DNA of 64,000 nucleotides from an uncultured Prochlorococcus sp. (GTDB lineage: Bacteria > Cyanobacteriota > Cyanobacteriia > PCC-6307 > Cyanobiaceae): NCBI GenBank assembly GCA_902563335.1, contig CACEWU010000001.1:1-64000 (forward strand), read 5' to 3'. How positions within the stretch are numbered: position 1 is the stretch's first letter; every line of letters starts with the position of its first letter. The notes below the pieces were generated by a model, which was given only the letters and a program-made list of their open reading frames with translations, had not been told where the DNA came from and did no database searches. Of the stretch, positions 50,849 to 61,380 are shown one piece after another. Both the position numbers and the translations under genes were made by a program.

Positions 50849-51526
50849 TCACTTTTGGTGACTTGATTGGTTAATGAGATCAAGAATCTGTGTTTTGAGA
50901 TCTTCTAATGCGCTGAGCTCATCTGCCAGAAGGCGTCCTTTTGTCAGTAGGGAGCTAGGAATTGATACTTGAGAAGTTTCTTTGACAATTTTTGAGGAGT
51001 GGTTATTTGAAGTATTTGCTTTTTCTAGAGTTGATTCAAGTTTGTGCAGTAGCTTGCGGCGAATTTTTTCTAAAATCTCTAACCCTTGCTTTGCTTTTTT
51101 GATAGATATCTCATTAGTTAGTCCTTGTTGAATTAAGAGAGTTAGGGCCTGAATAAATCCTTTAGGGATTATTTTACCCATAGCGATTGCGCCTAGGCTA
51201 CTTGGTGTGAGTAGGTCTTCCATTTGACTACTGCTATGCATTCCTGTTTTACACCAATTGGCAAAATGCTCGCAGTTGTTAAAGAGTAAGTTGTAATTTT
51301 GTTCACCTATTCGACTCATTGCACGAATTAATGTGACCCTTCTGCTTGATGCATTTACATGCTCTATTACAGAAAATGGCTGACCTTTGCAGAATACTTC
51401 TAATGAACTTCTAATAATTTCTCTTCCTTCTAGATAGTGTGCAATTGTTCCATCTCCTAAATCAATTCCATGATGCAAGAAAAGACCATGATGCCTAGGC
51501 ACCTGAAGGTGATCAGCTGCAACCAT
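50849..51526 (-). CDS. LRAT-domain (NlpC/P60-like) protein
   Basis: A 225-residue protein with an LRAT-type catalytic domain: HHGLFLHHGIDLGDGTIAHY (His residues 12-13 and 18-19) and NCEHFANWC at residues 84-92, with Cys85 as the likely nucleophile. LRAT-like proteins are cysteine acyltransferases or hydrolases (mammalian LRAT, H-REV107; bacterial NlpC relatives). The C-terminal half is helical and charged with no clear domain. It lies 4 bases after clpX and 27 before dnaX on the same strand, so it is very likely in that transcript. Substrate unknown. Confidence 0.82.
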   Translation of the reverse strand: MVAADHLQVPRHHGLFLHHGIDLGDGTIAHYLEGREIIRSSLEVFCKGQPFSVIEHVNASSRRVTLIRAMSRIGEQNYNLLFNNCEHFANWCKTGMHSSSQMEDLLTPSSLGAIAMGKIIPKGFIQALTLLIQQGLTNEISIKKAKQGLEILEKIRRKLLHKLESTLEKANTSNNHSSKIVKETSQVSIPSSLLTKGRLLADELSALEDLKTQILDLINQSSHQK

Positions 51527-51530
51527 TTAC

Positions 51531-52892
51531 CTAGGCAGATTCTTGCTGTTCAAGTTCATCGTTTGCGGGTAGAGGTAATACAACTTTTCCTCCAGTATGT
51601 TTATCTACCATTGCTTGTGTAATAGTGAAATTCTTGATGTTATTTTGAGAGGGTAGATCGTACATCAAATCAAGCATTAATTCTTCAACAATACCTCTTA
51701 GTGCACGAGCACCAGTCTTTCTACGATATGCTTCTTCGGCAATAGCTTCTATTGCTTTTGGTTCAAATTCAAGTAGTACATCGTCCATACTTAGAAGGGT
51801 GCCAAATTGTTTTACTAGGGCATCTCTAGGCTCGGTCAAAATAGATTCAAGGGCTTGTGCATCGAGAGGTTCGAGGACTGCACTGACTGGCATACGACCT
51901 ATGAATTCTGGGATTAGTCCATAGCGGACAAGATCATCTGGTTGGAGATGATGCAGTATTTGATTGGCATTTACATCTCTATTTCCTCTATTACGTCCTC
52001 GATTCTCACTGGACATGAAGCCTATTGAATTACGGCCCAGTCTTCTTTGGACTACATCTTCGAGGCCAATAAATGCTCCTCCACATATGAAGAGAATTTG
52101 ACTTGTATCAATTTGGATACAATCGTGATATGGATGTTTGCGCCCTCCTTGTGGAGGAACATTTGCGACGGTTCCTTCAAGCATCTTGAGCAAAGCTTGT
52201 TGAACACCTTCACCGGATACGTCTCTGGTGATTGATGGGTTTTCGCTTTTGCGAGCTATTTTGTCGATTTCATCAATGTAGATAATTCCGCGTTGGGCCA
52301 GGTCAACATCCATATCTGCTTTTTGAAGCAGTCTTAGCAAAATATTCTCGACGTCTTCACCTACATAACCTGCTTCAGTAAGAGTGGTTGCATCAGCAAC
52401 TGCAAAAGGAACATCTAACAATTCGGCAAGTGTTTGGGCGAGCAAAGTTTTGCCGCAACCAGTTGGACCAATGAGCAGAATATTTGATTTATGTAGCTTT
52501 GTAGCTGTTTGGTCGGCTTCTCCTTGGCCATCGCCTTGCCAAGCTAAACGTTTGTAATGGTTGTAAACAGCTACAGATAAAACTTTTTTTGCGGCTTCTT
52601 GTCCCACCACCTGTTGATCAAGAAAGCTTTTGATATCTAAAGGTTTGGGTATTGAAGCGAGAGTCGGAGCAGGTTTACTGCTGGTTCGATTTGTTGGTGA
52701 GGTTTTTCTATTGGGCTCGTTGTTGTGACGTGGATTTCCTTGACCATCTAAAAGTTCTTCGTCGAGGATTTCGTTGCATAGATCAATGCATTCGTCGCAG
52801 ATGTATACACCTGGACCTGCGATTAGCTTTCTTACCTGGTCCTGTGATTTCCCACAAAAGGAGCACTTCAGATGGGCGTCAAACTTTGCCAT
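51531..52892 (-). CDS. clpX: ATP-dependent protease ATPase subunit ClpX
   Basis: ClpX unfolds tagged proteins and feeds them to ClpP. The N-terminal zinc-binding domain reads [30 protein letters not shown]. The AAA+ core has Walker [19 protein letters not shown], Walker [14 protein letters not shown], and the [11 protein letters not shown] sensor region. Length is 453 residues, slightly longer than E. coli's 424 because of a low-complexity linker after the zinc domain. ClpP lies upstream, 112 bases away on the same strand. Confidence 0.98.
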   Translation of the reverse strand: MAKFDAHLKCSFCGKSQDQVRKLIAGPGVYICDECIDLCNEILDEELLDGQGNPRHNNEPNRKTSPTNRTSSKPAPTLASIPKPLDIKSFLDQQVVGQEAAKKVLSVAVYNHYKRLAWQGDGQGEADQTATKLHKSNILLIGPTGCGKTLLAQTLAELLDVPFAVADATTLTEAGYVGEDVENILLRLLQKADMDVDLAQRGIIYIDEIDKIARKSENPSITRDVSGEGVQQALLKMLEGTVANVPPQGGRKHPYHDCIQIDTSQILFICGGAFIGLEDVVQRRLGRNSIGFMSSENRGRNRGNRDVNANQILHHLQPDDLVRYGLIPEFIGRMPVSAVLEPLDAQALESILTEPRDALVKQFGTLLSMDDVLLEFEPKAIEAIAEEAYRRKTGARALRGIVEELMLDLMYDLPSQNNIKNFTITQAMVDKHTGGKVVLPLPANDELEQQESA

Positions 52893-53004
52893 CGGGCGCT
52901 GATGATTTGAATAAGGGCAACAAGATCTGACTAGAAGGTCAGCTTTGATTCACAGCATCGGTCGGAATGTGAGCTTCGTCAGCCTTCCTTAACGATTCTG
53001 CGGT

Positions 53005-53652
53005 CTAGATACTGGTTACAACTTGGTCGATCAGGCCGTATTCAACCGCTTCTTGCGGGGAAAGGAAGTGGTCACGATCAGTGTCTTCAGAAATTTTGCT
53101 AATAGGTTGCCCAGTGTGATCAGCCAGAAGCTGGTTCAACGTGTCTTTGAGAAACAGAATTTCTTTTGCCTGGATTTCAATTTCAATTGCCTGTCCTTGT
53201 GCTCCTCCAAGAGGTTGGTGGATCATGATTCGAGAATTTGGGAGTGCAAGTCGTTTTCCTTTAGTTCCACCTGAAAGGAGGAAAGCACCCATACTTGCCG
53301 CAAGGCCATAGCAGATGGTTGTTATATCAGGGCTTACTTGTTGCATGGTGTCGTAGATGGCCAGTCCAGCAGTGACTGATCCACCTGGGGAGTTGATATA
53401 GATCTGGATGTCTTTTTCGGGATCTTCAGCCTCTAGAAAAAGCATTTGTGCTACTAATGCATCTGCTACTTGGTCGTTTACTTCTGTTCCAAGAAATATT
53501 ATCCGCTCTCTTAATAAACGAGAGTAAATGTCAAAGGCTCTATCTCCTCGTCCAGATTGTTCAACAACAGTTGGAAGAACGCCTGGAGCAGATATGGGAC
53601 TAGAACCAAGCCAGTGGTTTTGGATTGAGTGGTTGTAAAGGCCGTTGATCAC
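53005..53652 (-). CDS. clpP: ATP-dependent Clp protease proteolytic subunit
   Basis: A serine protease barrel subunit. The catalytic Ser120 is in [13 protein letters not shown] and His145 in [28 protein letters not shown] and the family start [16 protein letters not shown] are present. The 215 residues include a short N-terminal extension ([21 protein letters not shown]) before the usual start. Cyanobacteria have several ClpP/ClpR paralogues; this one, next to clpX and tig, fits the ClpP2 type that partners with ClpX, by inference from position. Confidence 0.97.
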   Translation of the reverse strand: MINGLYNHSIQNHWLGSSPISAPGVLPTVVEQSGRGDRAFDIYSRLLRERIIFLGTEVNDQVADALVAQMLFLEAEDPEKDIQIYINSPGGSVTAGLAIYDTMQQVSPDITTICYGLAASMGAFLLSGGTKGKRLALPNSRIMIHQPLGGAQGQAIEIEIQAKEILFLKDTLNQLLADHTGQPISKISEDTDRDHFLSPQEAVEYGLIDQVVTSI

Positions 53653-53692
53653 GCTTGAAGAAGTTTCAGGTCCTATATAGATAATCTATTGC

Positions 53693-55126
53693 TCAATCTT
53701 TTGTTTTGGGCTCGTTTTTAGTCTCTTTTAAAGTCTTGGACTTATTAGCTGTTTTTCCTTTTGTTGATTTAGCCTTATCCGAAGACTCTGTATTCTCTGA
53801 GTTGACTTTGGGGGATTTTTCAATGACTGTGTTGTTTTCTTCGAGCCATTGAATGACTTTTTCTTGGAGTAAATCTTCTGATACTGCTTGTTTAAGTCTC
53901 TCTGGATCAATATTTTTTTGATCCGCAAATTGGGGCTTTAGCTCTTCTAATTTATCTTCAATTTCTTTGTTTTCTACTTTTATTTTTTCTTTCTCACTAA
54001 GTGCATTTAATGCAAGTTTTCTCTTTAAGTTATCTTCTGCTTCTGGGCGAGAAGATTGCATTAGTGATTGAACAAGTTCCGGAGTAAACATTGACTTCAC
54101 ATCCATGCCTTGTTGTGCAAATTTTTGTGCAGTTTGCTCCACTAGATTTCTTACTTCAATATCTAAGAGAGTTTTTGGTATCTCCACCTCTAATTGCTTC
54201 ACCAGACTATCTGTTAATGCATCTTTTCTATTGCTACTATCTCTACGTTTGGCATCATCTTTTAGCCGTTGTTCGAGTTCTGCTCGTAGTTCTTTTAAGG
54301 TTGTTTTGTCACTAGCTTGTTGTGCAAATGAATCATCGAGTTTTGGTAATTCTCGAATTTTTAAATCTTGCAAAGTAATAGCAAAATTCGCTGTTCTACC
54401 TCGCGCATCTTCTTGGGGATAGTCTTCGGGGAAATGACATTGAATGGTTTTTGTATTATCTAACTCCATGCCTATAATTCCTTCTATAAAGCCTGGAATC
54501 ATCTGTCCATTTTCTAGATCTATATCCATAGAATCTGCACTTCCACCTTCTATCTCACTTCCGTCATCGCTGTAAGTGCCTTTAAAACTTACCACTGCTA
54601 TATCACCCATTGCAGCAGGCCTTTTTTCTACTGGCACTACAGTGGCTAGTTGCTTTCTAGATTGTTCGATTAATTCATCAACTTTTGTAGGGTCAAAGGC
54701 TATGGTTTCTACTTCAGCTACAAGGTCTTTGGTTTGTTTAAGTTTTGGAGTTGGTGCAATATCGGTTTCTAGTGTGACTGTTAGAGCTTGATCAGGGTTG
54801 AAATTTTCAAATAAGTCCTCAAATCCACCGCTTAGCTCTGGTTCACATAGAGGCTCAATAGCTTCTTGCTTAAGAGATGTTTTCCAAGCCTCATCTATTA
54901 GCGCTTCTAATGCGGAGGCTTTGATTTGGGGAATCCCAATTCTTTGAATTAGTACCGCTTTTGGGACTTTTCCTTTGCGGAAGCCTGGGAGTTTGACCGA
55001 ACGACTTAAGCGTGCCAATGCTTCTTGGTAACTAGCTTGACACCGTTCAGCGGGGACGACCATTTCCACAGCTATTCGGCTGTTAGGAAGCGACCTTGTT
55101 GTTACTTGCATTTCGATAGCACTCAT
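53693..55126 (-). CDS. tig: Trigger factor
   Basis: A ribosome-associated chaperone and peptidyl-prolyl isomerase. The ribosome-binding signature is seen as [14 protein letters not shown] near residue 47. A central FKBP-like domain ([22 protein letters not shown]) follows, then a long helical C-terminus. Length is 477 residues; the last 40 or so are lysine-rich and low in complexity. It heads the run tig-clpP-clpX and diverges from asd, with a 172-base region between their starts that must hold both promoters. Confidence 0.97.
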   Translation of the reverse strand: MSAIEMQVTTRSLPNSRIAVEMVVPAERCQASYQEALARLSRSVKLPGFRKGKVPKAVLIQRIGIPQIKASALEALIDEAWKTSLKQEAIEPLCEPELSGGFEDLFENFNPDQALTVTLETDIAPTPKLKQTKDLVAEVETIAFDPTKVDELIEQSRKQLATVVPVEKRPAAMGDIAVVSFKGTYSDDGSEIEGGSADSMDIDLENGQMIPGFIEGIIGMELDNTKTIQCHFPEDYPQEDARGRTANFAITLQDLKIRELPKLDDSFAQQASDKTTLKELRAELEQRLKDDAKRRDSSNRKDALTDSLVKQLEVEIPKTLLDIEVRNLVEQTAQKFAQQGMDVKSMFTPELVQSLMQSSRPEAEDNLKRKLALNALSEKEKIKVENKEIEDKLEELKPQFADQKNIDPERLKQAVSEDLLQEKVIQWLEENNTVIEKSPKVNSENTESSDKAKSTKGKTANKSKTLKETKNEPKTKD

Positions 55127-55298
55127 TTCATTCCTCTAACCATTAGCCCAATACCTTAAGAAATCGGGGGGCCTGTCCACCGCAAAGTATTGTGGCTTGA
55201 ACGTATTGCCTTTTTAAGGCTGTAGTGATTTATCCCAGACGGAAATGGTTTTTCGTTCAGATTAAACCTCTCCTGTTGGATGTACCTGATTAGATCTT

Positions 55299-56330
55299 TT
55301 GTTGCCCAATCCCTTGTTCGCTGATCGTCCTCTTTCAATTGCTGTGCTTGGAGCTAGCGGCGCAGTAGGGCATGAGCTTCTTTCACTTTTGCATCAACGT
55401 AATTTCCCTATTCATGAAATTCGATTATTAGCATCGGCTCGTTCGGCAGGTTCAGTGGTTCATTGGAATGGAGCCAATATCAAGATCCAAGAGGTGAGTG
55501 AGGCGAGCTTGGATGGTGTAGATCTTGTGCTTGCTTCTGCTGGTGGATCTGTTTCAAGACAATGGCGTGAATATATTCATAGTGTTGGCGCTGTGATGAT
55601 TGACAATTCAAGTGCTTTTCGCATGGATGCGGATGTTCCATTAGTTGTCCCTGAAGTCAATTCTGAAGATGCGTTGAAACATGAGGGATTAATTGCTAAT
55701 CCAAATTGCACCACAATTTTGTTGGCCTTGGCATTAGCCCCGTTAGCTAAAAGGATTCCAATTAGGCGAGTAGTTGTTTCAACTTATCAATCAGCTAGCG
55801 GAGCAGGGGCTCGTGCAATGGAAGAGTTGAAGCGATTAAGTCAAGAAGTTTTGGCAGGACGAACTCCTAAAAGTGAGGTTTTGCCTTATTCCTTAGCATT
55901 TAATTTGTTCCTTCACGACTCTCCATTACAGAGCAATTGTTATTGTGAAGAGGAAATGAAAATGGTCAATGAAACAAGAAAGATTTTGGGTATACCTAAT
56001 CTTCTCTTGAGTGCCACTTGTGTAAGAGTGCCAGTCTTAAGAGCTCATTCTGAATCGGTAAATATTGAGTTTGAGAAACCATTTCCTGTGGAATTAGCTA
56101 ATGAACTTTTAAACGCTGCTCCGGGTGTTGAGTTGATTGATGATCATCAATCAAATCGTTTTCCGATGCCAACTGACGTGACTGGACGTGATCCAGTTGC
56201 GATAGGGCGAGTGCGACAGGACATCAGTGATGTTAATTCGCTTGAGTTATGGCTATGTGGAGATCAAATACGCAAGGGTGCAGCTCTTAATGCCATTCAA
56301 ATTGCTGAATTGTTATTGCCGGTCAAATGA
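55299..56330 (+). CDS. asd: Aspartate-semialdehyde dehydrogenase
   Basis: Asd reduces aspartyl phosphate to aspartate semialdehyde for lysine, threonine and methionine. The N-terminal NADP site is [13 protein letters not shown]; the catalytic cysteine is in [17 protein letters not shown]; the [14 protein letters not shown] motif follows. Length is 343 residues. No ATG or GTG exists before this sequence after an in-frame TGA at 55287, so TTG (55299, 55302 or 55314) must be the start; I use the first. It overlaps dapA by 4 bases (ATGA). Confidence 0.96.
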   Translation: MLPNPLFADRPLSIAVLGASGAVGHELLSLLHQRNFPIHEIRLLASARSAGSVVHWNGANIKIQEVSEASLDGVDLVLASAGGSVSRQWREYIHSVGAVMIDNSSAFRMDADVPLVVPEVNSEDALKHEGLIANPNCTTILLALALAPLAKRIPIRRVVVSTYQSASGAGARAMEELKRLSQEVLAGRTPKSEVLPYSLAFNLFLHDSPLQSNCYCEEEMKMVNETRKILGIPNLLLSATCVRVPVLRAHSESVNIEFEKPFPVELANELLNAAPGVELIDDHQSNRFPMPTDVTGRDPVAIGRVRQDISDVNSLELWLCGDQIRKGAALNAIQIAELLLPVK

Positions 56331-57235
56331 ATTCTGTTGCTGTTGCATCCCCTACCCCATTTGGCCGTTTGCTTACAGCAATGGTTACACCTTTCGATGA
56401 TCAGGGCGTGGTTGATCTGGCATTAGCTGGTCGCCTTGCTCGTCATCTCGTTGATGAGGGCTCAGATGGGATTGTTGTTTGTGGTACTACTGGTGAGTCT
56501 CCTACTCTTAGTTGGGAAGAGCAGCATCAATTGATAGAAACTGTTCGAAAAGCTGTTGGACCGGCGGTGAAAGTTTTGGCAGGTACTGGTAGCAATAGCA
56601 CTGCAGAAGCAGTTGAAGCGACTAGAGAAGCAGCAGCTGCAGGAGTTGATGGGGCATTGGTCGTAGTGCCTTATTACAACAAACCTCCTCAGGATGGTTT
56701 GGAGGCCCATTTTCGGGCAGTTGCAGCATCAGCTTCTGACTTGCCTTTGATGCTTTACAACATCCCTGGGCGCACTGGATGTTCTCTTGAACCTAGTACC
56801 GTTGCAAAATTAATGGAATGCTCGAATGTGGTCAGTTTTAAAGCTGCTAGCGGTACAACTGCTGAGGTCACACAACTAAGAATGCAATGTGGTCCAAGAC
56901 TTGCAATTTATAGCGGTGATGACGGATTACTTCTTCCTATGTTGTCTGTTGGGGCTGTTGGAGTAGTTAGTGTTGCGAGTCACGTGGTAGGCCGACGATT
57001 AAAGGCAATGATTGACGCCTATCTAAGTGGTCAATGTTCTGTAGCTTTGGGCTATCACGAGCAATTACAACCTCTTTTTAAAGCTCTTTTTGCAACTACA
57101 AATCCAATTCCAGTTAAAGCAGCTCTTGAACTTAATGGCTGGCCAGTTGGACCTCCGCGTAAACCTTTGCTCCCTCTCAACTCTGAAATGAAAGAACAAT
57201 TATTCACCATCCTTTCTGCCTTGCGTCAGACTTGA
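56327..57235 (+). CDS. dapA: 4-hydroxy-tetrahydrodipicolinate synthase
   Basis: DapA condenses aspartate semialdehyde with pyruvate in lysine and peptidoglycan synthesis. The Schiff-base lysine is in [14 protein letters not shown], and the tyrosine is in [36 protein letters not shown] marks the N-terminus. Length is 302 residues. The start ATG overlaps the asd stop as ATGA, so the two consecutive pathway enzymes are probably translationally coupled. RNase J follows 83 bases downstream on the same strand. Confidence 0.98.
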   Translation: MNSVAVASPTPFGRLLTAMVTPFDDQGVVDLALAGRLARHLVDEGSDGIVVCGTTGESPTLSWEEQHQLIETVRKAVGPAVKVLAGTGSNSTAEAVEATREAAAAGVDGALVVVPYYNKPPQDGLEAHFRAVAASASDLPLMLYNIPGRTGCSLEPSTVAKLMECSNVVSFKAASGTTAEVTQLRMQCGPRLAIYSGDDGLLLPMLSVGAVGVVSVASHVVGRRLKAMIDAYLSGQCSVALGYHEQLQPLFKALFATTNPIPVKAALELNGWPVGPPRKPLLPLNSEMKEQLFTILSALRQT

Positions 57236-57318
57236 TGCCACGGCTTCATTAAGGATTTGCTTAGCATTCTTGGCTAATGCAATACATCCATTCTCGTTAG
57301 TTTTTTCATAGTTTTTCC

Positions 57319-59313
57319 ATGACGTCCAGTTCTATCAATTCTTCTAGTCCCAGAACTAGTTCATCAGCCGCAACCAAGACAAAGCAGCCTTGTTTGCGTG
57401 TTATTCCTCTTGGCGGTCTCCATGAGATAGGCAAGAACACTTGTGTTTTTGAATATGGCAAAGACATCATGCTTGTGGATGCTGGATTGGCATTCCCAAG
57501 TGATGGGATGCATGGTGTCAACGTAGTGATGCCTGATACGACTTATTTACGAGCGAATCAAGAACGGATTAGAGGGATGATTGTGACTCATGGACATGAA
57601 GATCACATAGGAGGCATTCCTCATCATCTCAAGCATTTCAATATTCCTGTGATATATGGTCCTCGCTTAGCGATGTCAATGCTTCAAGGAAAAATGGAGG
57701 AGGCTGGAGTTACAGATAGAACCACTATTCAGACAGTAGGACCAAGAGAAGTTGTGAAAGTAGGTCAATATTTCTCTGTTGAATTTATTAGAAATACTCA
57801 CTCGATGGCAGATAGCTTTTCGTTGGCTATCACTACTCCTGAAGGTACAGTAATTTTTACTGGTGATTTTAAGTTTGATCACACACCAGTGGATGGAGAG
57901 AATTTTGATTTAGCGCGACTTGCTCATCATGGTGAGAAGGGAGTGCTTTGTTTATTTAGTGATTCTACAAATGCAGAAGTTAGTGGATTTTGTCCTCCTG
58001 AACGTTCAGTCTTTCCAGCTCTAGATCGCCACATTTCCCAAGCAGAAGGGCGAGTAATTGTGACTACTTTTGCTAGTTCAATTCATCGAGTTTCTATGAT
58101 CTTGGAATTGGCTTTAAAAAATGGAAGAAAAGTTGGTTTACTTGGAAGATCAATGCTTAACGTTATTGCTAAGGCGCGTGAGCTGGGTTATATGCGTGCT
58201 CCGGATGATCTTTTTGTTCCAATTAAGCAAATTAGGGATTTACCTGACAGAGAAACTTTATTGTTAATGACTGGTAGCCAGGGTGAGCCATTGGCAGCTT
58301 TAAGTCGAATCTCAAGAGGAGAACATCAACATGTTCAAGTTAAAACTAGTGATACGATTATCTTTTCTGCAAGTCCTATTCCAGGCAATACAATTTCAGT
58401 TGTGAATACAATAGATAGATTAATGATGCTTGGAGCAAAGGTTGTTTATGGGAAAGGTGAAGGTATACATGTCTCAGGGCATGGTTTTCAAGAGGATCAG
58501 AAGTTGATGCTTGCCCTTACAAAGCCCAAATTTTTTGTTCCTGTTCATGGTGAACATCGCATGCTTGTTTGCCATAGTAAAAGTGCACAATCAATGGGTG
58601 TGCCTGAAGAAAATATTCTTATTCTTGATAATGGTGATGTCGTAGAATTAAGATCTGATGCAATCGCAAAAGGCGAACCTGTAAAAGCAGGAATTGAATT
58701 ATTGGATGCTTCTCGTAATGGCATTGTTGATTCTCGAGTGTTAAAAGAGCGGCAACAGTTAGCTGAAGATGGAGTGGTAACTGTTCTTGCAGCTATTAGT
58801 ACAGATGGATTAATGGTTGCTCCTCCAAGAGTCAATTTGCGAGGTGTAGTTACTAATGTTGATGCTAAAAAAATGTCTCTTTGGACAGAAAGGGAAATCT
58901 CGTGGGTGTTAGAGAATCGTTGGAAACAATTAACACGTCAAACGGGAGGTAAGTCTTTAGAGGTTGATTGGATGGGTGTTCAACGTGAAGTGGAAGTTGG
59001 GTTAGCTCGTCGAATGCGTCGAGAGTTGCAAGTAGAACCTTTGATTCTCTGTTTGGTTCAACCAGCTCCTGGGGGAACCCCAGCTTATAAGGTACGAAGT
59101 GATGAAGAAAATGATTCGAAATCACTTTCTAATACACGTGAGCGACCTACTGCGACGCGGGCAACTACTACGGCATCTTCTGCTGCAGGAAAAGCTAAAG
59201 CTGAAAGCTCTGCAGTTAGTTCTAAATCTCAATCTAAGGAACCTGTTCTGAATGAATCTGACCCGGAGATTCCAACAGGACGTACCCGTCGAAGGAGATC
59301 AGCAGTGGCATGA
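57319..59313 (+). CDS. rnj: Ribonuclease J
   Basis: RNase J is a metallo-beta-lactamase-fold RNase with 5'-to-3' exonuclease and endonuclease activity that matures and decays mRNA. The zinc motif THGHEDHIGGIP (HxHxDH) is near residue 93; GDFKFD and the later VHGEHRML are further metal ligands. The RNase J beta-CASP core is followed by the C-terminal domain. Length is 664 residues; the last 80 or so are low-complexity Ser/Thr/Ala/Arg-rich (TRERPTATRATTTASSAAGK), like cyanobacterial members. It is convergent with tilS. Confidence 0.95.
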   Translation: MTSSSINSSSPRTSSSAATKTKQPCLRVIPLGGLHEIGKNTCVFEYGKDIMLVDAGLAFPSDGMHGVNVVMPDTTYLRANQERIRGMIVTHGHEDHIGGIPHHLKHFNIPVIYGPRLAMSMLQGKMEEAGVTDRTTIQTVGPREVVKVGQYFSVEFIRNTHSMADSFSLAITTPEGTVIFTGDFKFDHTPVDGENFDLARLAHHGEKGVLCLFSDSTNAEVSGFCPPERSVFPALDRHISQAEGRVIVTTFASSIHRVSMILELALKNGRKVGLLGRSMLNVIAKARELGYMRAPDDLFVPIKQIRDLPDRETLLLMTGSQGEPLAALSRISRGEHQHVQVKTSDTIIFSASPIPGNTISVVNTIDRLMMLGAKVVYGKGEGIHVSGHGFQEDQKLMLALTKPKFFVPVHGEHRMLVCHSKSAQSMGVPEENILILDNGDVVELRSDAIAKGEPVKAGIELLDASRNGIVDSRVLKERQQLAEDGVVTVLAAISTDGLMVAPPRVNLRGVVTNVDAKKMSLWTEREISWVLENRWKQLTRQTGGKSLEVDWMGVQREVEVGLARRMRRELQVEPLILCLVQPAPGGTPAYKVRSDEENDSKSLSNTRERPTATRATTTASSAAGKAKAESSAVSSKSQSKEPVLNESDPEIPTGRTRRRRSAVA

Positions 59314-59327
59314 TGAAAAAAGATTTT

Positions 59328-60353
59328 TTAAGATGATTGATGATTTATTTCAGAGAATTGAACTGAGCCTTTTGTCCAATTAATTTTTAACCCTTTTCCT
59401 AAGTTAATTGATCCAGGAGGTTGGTTAGGCTCGATTTTCTTACTTAGTTCCACAAGAGAGCTAGTTGATATCCCTGAGGCGCCTATTTCTTTTAACCAAG
59501 AGGCTAATAATGTTGCTCTTGCTGTTTGGGAGAGTTGACATAGGGCTTCTCGGCGCAATCCTTTCGATCCCTTTACTGCTTTGAGAGCAAGATTTGACAA
59601 TGAAAGTTGGTCATTCTTGTAATGAGTAAGTCTTTCTGCAAGTGCTGCCATTCTTAAGCTACATCCTGGATGAAGTGCTTCTAATGCAGGTAGTACTTCA
59701 TGTCGAATGCGATTTCTGCTGAAGTTTAGATTTCTATTAGATGGATCGATCCAAACTGGTAATTGCATTTCTTTGCATATTTGCTCTGTTTCTTTTCTGT
59801 TGAAGCATAATATTGGCCTAACTAATTTAATTTCTTCATTAAGAGATCTGACTTCTCGTAGACTACTTAAGCCTGCAAGATCTGCTCCTCTTGCCAGGTT
59901 CAGAAGAACAGTTTCTGCTCTGTCACTACTTGTATGGCCTGTGATTACATGAGTGCAAGTTAATTCTTTTTGAGATGAAAGTGAGTTTGCTTGTTTTACT
60001 AGTTGTTCATAGCGCCATTGTCGTGCGCTTGCTTCATTTTTAGTTAATCCCTTGCTTGCTTGAGAGCTGTGGACTTGTAAATCTTGTTTCGTGCACCATT
60101 GCTTGAGTTCATGTGCAGTTAGTTGAGACTCTTCGTGCCAGCAATGATCGCCATGCCAGATATGGAGATTCCAATGATGGAGTCTTCTGAGATCAAGCAA
60201 TAGCTTGAGGAGAGCCATTGAGTCTTGTCCACCAGATATGGCAAGTAAAAGGCATGCACCTTGAGGAAGTAGAGAAGGTTTGTTCTTGAGATGCTTGTGT
60301 AGGCGGTAATGCCATGGGCTCCAAGGCATTTGGTTGGGGTTCGCTGTGGACAT
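59328..60353 (-). CDS. tilS: tRNA(Ile)-lysidine synthase
   Basis: TilS adds lysine to cytidine 34 of the CAU-anticodon tRNA-Ile, changing its decoding and charging. The PP-loop ATP motif is AISGGQDSMALLKLL near residue 38. The downstream GHTSSDRAETVLLNLARGADLAGLSSL and FNRKETEQICKEMQLPVWIDPSNRNLNFSRNRIRHEVLPAL are characteristic. Length is 341 residues, the short cyanobacterial form that lacks the full C-terminal domain of E. coli TilS. It ends 15 bases from the RNase J stop. Confidence 0.95.
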   Translation of the reverse strand: MSTANPNQMPWSPWHYRLHKHLKNKPSLLPQGACLLLAISGGQDSMALLKLLLDLRRLHHWNLHIWHGDHCWHEESQLTAHELKQWCTKQDLQVHSSQASKGLTKNEASARQWRYEQLVKQANSLSSQKELTCTHVITGHTSSDRAETVLLNLARGADLAGLSSLREVRSLNEEIKLVRPILCFNRKETEQICKEMQLPVWIDPSNRNLNFSRNRIRHEVLPALEALHPGCSLRMAALAERLTHYKNDQLSLSNLALKAVKGSKGLRREALCQLSQTARATLLASWLKEIGASGISTSSLVELSKKIEPNQPPGSINLGKGLKINWTKGSVQFSEINHQSS

Positions 60354-60436
60354 TGCTAGCTGGTTATCACTATGGGTGAGCTTTTTACTGCTAGGACTAG
60401 GCAGATGGGAGAATCTTTTAATTCCTTGGTGTTTTG

Positions 60437-61216
60437 ATGTCGCACTTAAATCACTTGCCTATTGATTTCAATAAGAGAATCAAAGAAAGATCTCTCTTCA
60501 AGGTTATTGCTGGTTTAAACAATTTTGATCAGTCTTCGGTAGCTCGCATTGCCCGTGCTGCTCGTCATGGAGGAGCTGATTTGTTGGATGTGGCATGTGA
60601 TCCTGATGTTGTTCGTTTGGCATTGGAAGTCTCAGGTTTGCCCATTTGTGTAAGTGCAGTTGAACCCCATCTGTTTGAGATGGCCTTAGATGCCGGAGCT
60701 TCAATGGTTGAAATTGGGAATTTCGATTCTTTTTATCCACAAGGACGGTTTTTTGAAGGTGATGAAGTGTTGGAATTGACTCGTTTGACCAGGAGACTTT
60801 TGCCGAAGGTTCCTCTTTCAGTGACTGTTCCACACATTTTGTCTTTGGATAAACAAGCACAATTGGCTGTTGATCTTGTTGATTCAGGGGCTGACTTTAT
60901 TCAAACGGAAGGTGGAACTAGTTCACGTCCATTAAGTCCAGGCTCTTTAGGGATGATTGAGAAGGCTGCACCAACTTTGGCTGCTACTCATAGCATTGTG
61001 GAGACTTTCAACAAGAATGGTTGTTGTGTACCTGTGCTATCAGCATCAGGACTATCAGCAGTCACTGTGCCTATGGCAATTGCCACTGGAGCTCATGGAG
61101 TTGGAGTTGGGTCAGCAATCAATAGGCTCAATGATGAACTGGCAATGGTGGCTGCGGTCCATAGCCTGCGTGAGGCCATCGATTCTGCTAAATGCTTGAT
61201 TTCGTGTTCTTTTTAA
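60437..61216 (+). CDS. DUF561-family protein (TIM-barrel-like)
   Basis: A 259-residue protein from ATG 60437 (TTG 60434 is one codon upstream). The sequence has repeated beta-alpha units (KVIAGLNNFD, GGADLLDVACDPDVVRLAL, VEIGNFDSFYPQGRFFEGDEVLEL, VDSGADFIQTEGGTS, VPVLSASGLSAVTVPMAIATGAHGVGVGSAINRL) typical of a phosphate-binding TIM barrel. I recognise the cyanobacterial/plant plastid DUF561 family; its reaction is not known to me. uvrB follows after a 164-base gap. Confidence 0.85.
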   Translation: MSHLNHLPIDFNKRIKERSLFKVIAGLNNFDQSSVARIARAARHGGADLLDVACDPDVVRLALEVSGLPICVSAVEPHLFEMALDAGASMVEIGNFDSFYPQGRFFEGDEVLELTRLTRRLLPKVPLSVTVPHILSLDKQAQLAVDLVDSGADFIQTEGGTSSRPLSPGSLGMIEKAAPTLAATHSIVETFNKNGCCVPVLSASGLSAVTVPMAIATGAHGVGVGSAINRLNDELAMVAAVHSLREAIDSAKCLISCSF

Positions 61217-61333
61217 CCCTAGTTTAGTTTATTTTTTTAATGATATTAAGATTTCTTTTTTGGACTATTCAGCGAACTTCGTTATCTGAGATGGACGGAT
61301 TATTTTCTTTATCTAATGGCTTAAGGAATAAAA

Positions 61334-61368
61334 ATCTTGCTTCATATTTTTATAATATGAAGCAAGAT
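61334..61368 (+). promoter_or_regulatory. Perfect 15-bp hairpin directly upstream of uvrB
   Basis: ATCTTGCTTCATATT (61334-61348) and AATATGAAGCAAGAT (61354-61368) form a mismatch-free 15-bp stem with a 5-base loop (TTTAT). It ends 12 bases before the uvrB ATG, and the likely ribosome site (CAGGTG, 61369-61374) follows at once. It has no T-run after it, so it is not a classic terminator. It may control uvrB translation or be an operator; function is unproven. Confidence 0.7.
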
Positions 61369-61380
61369 CAGGTGCCTTAA

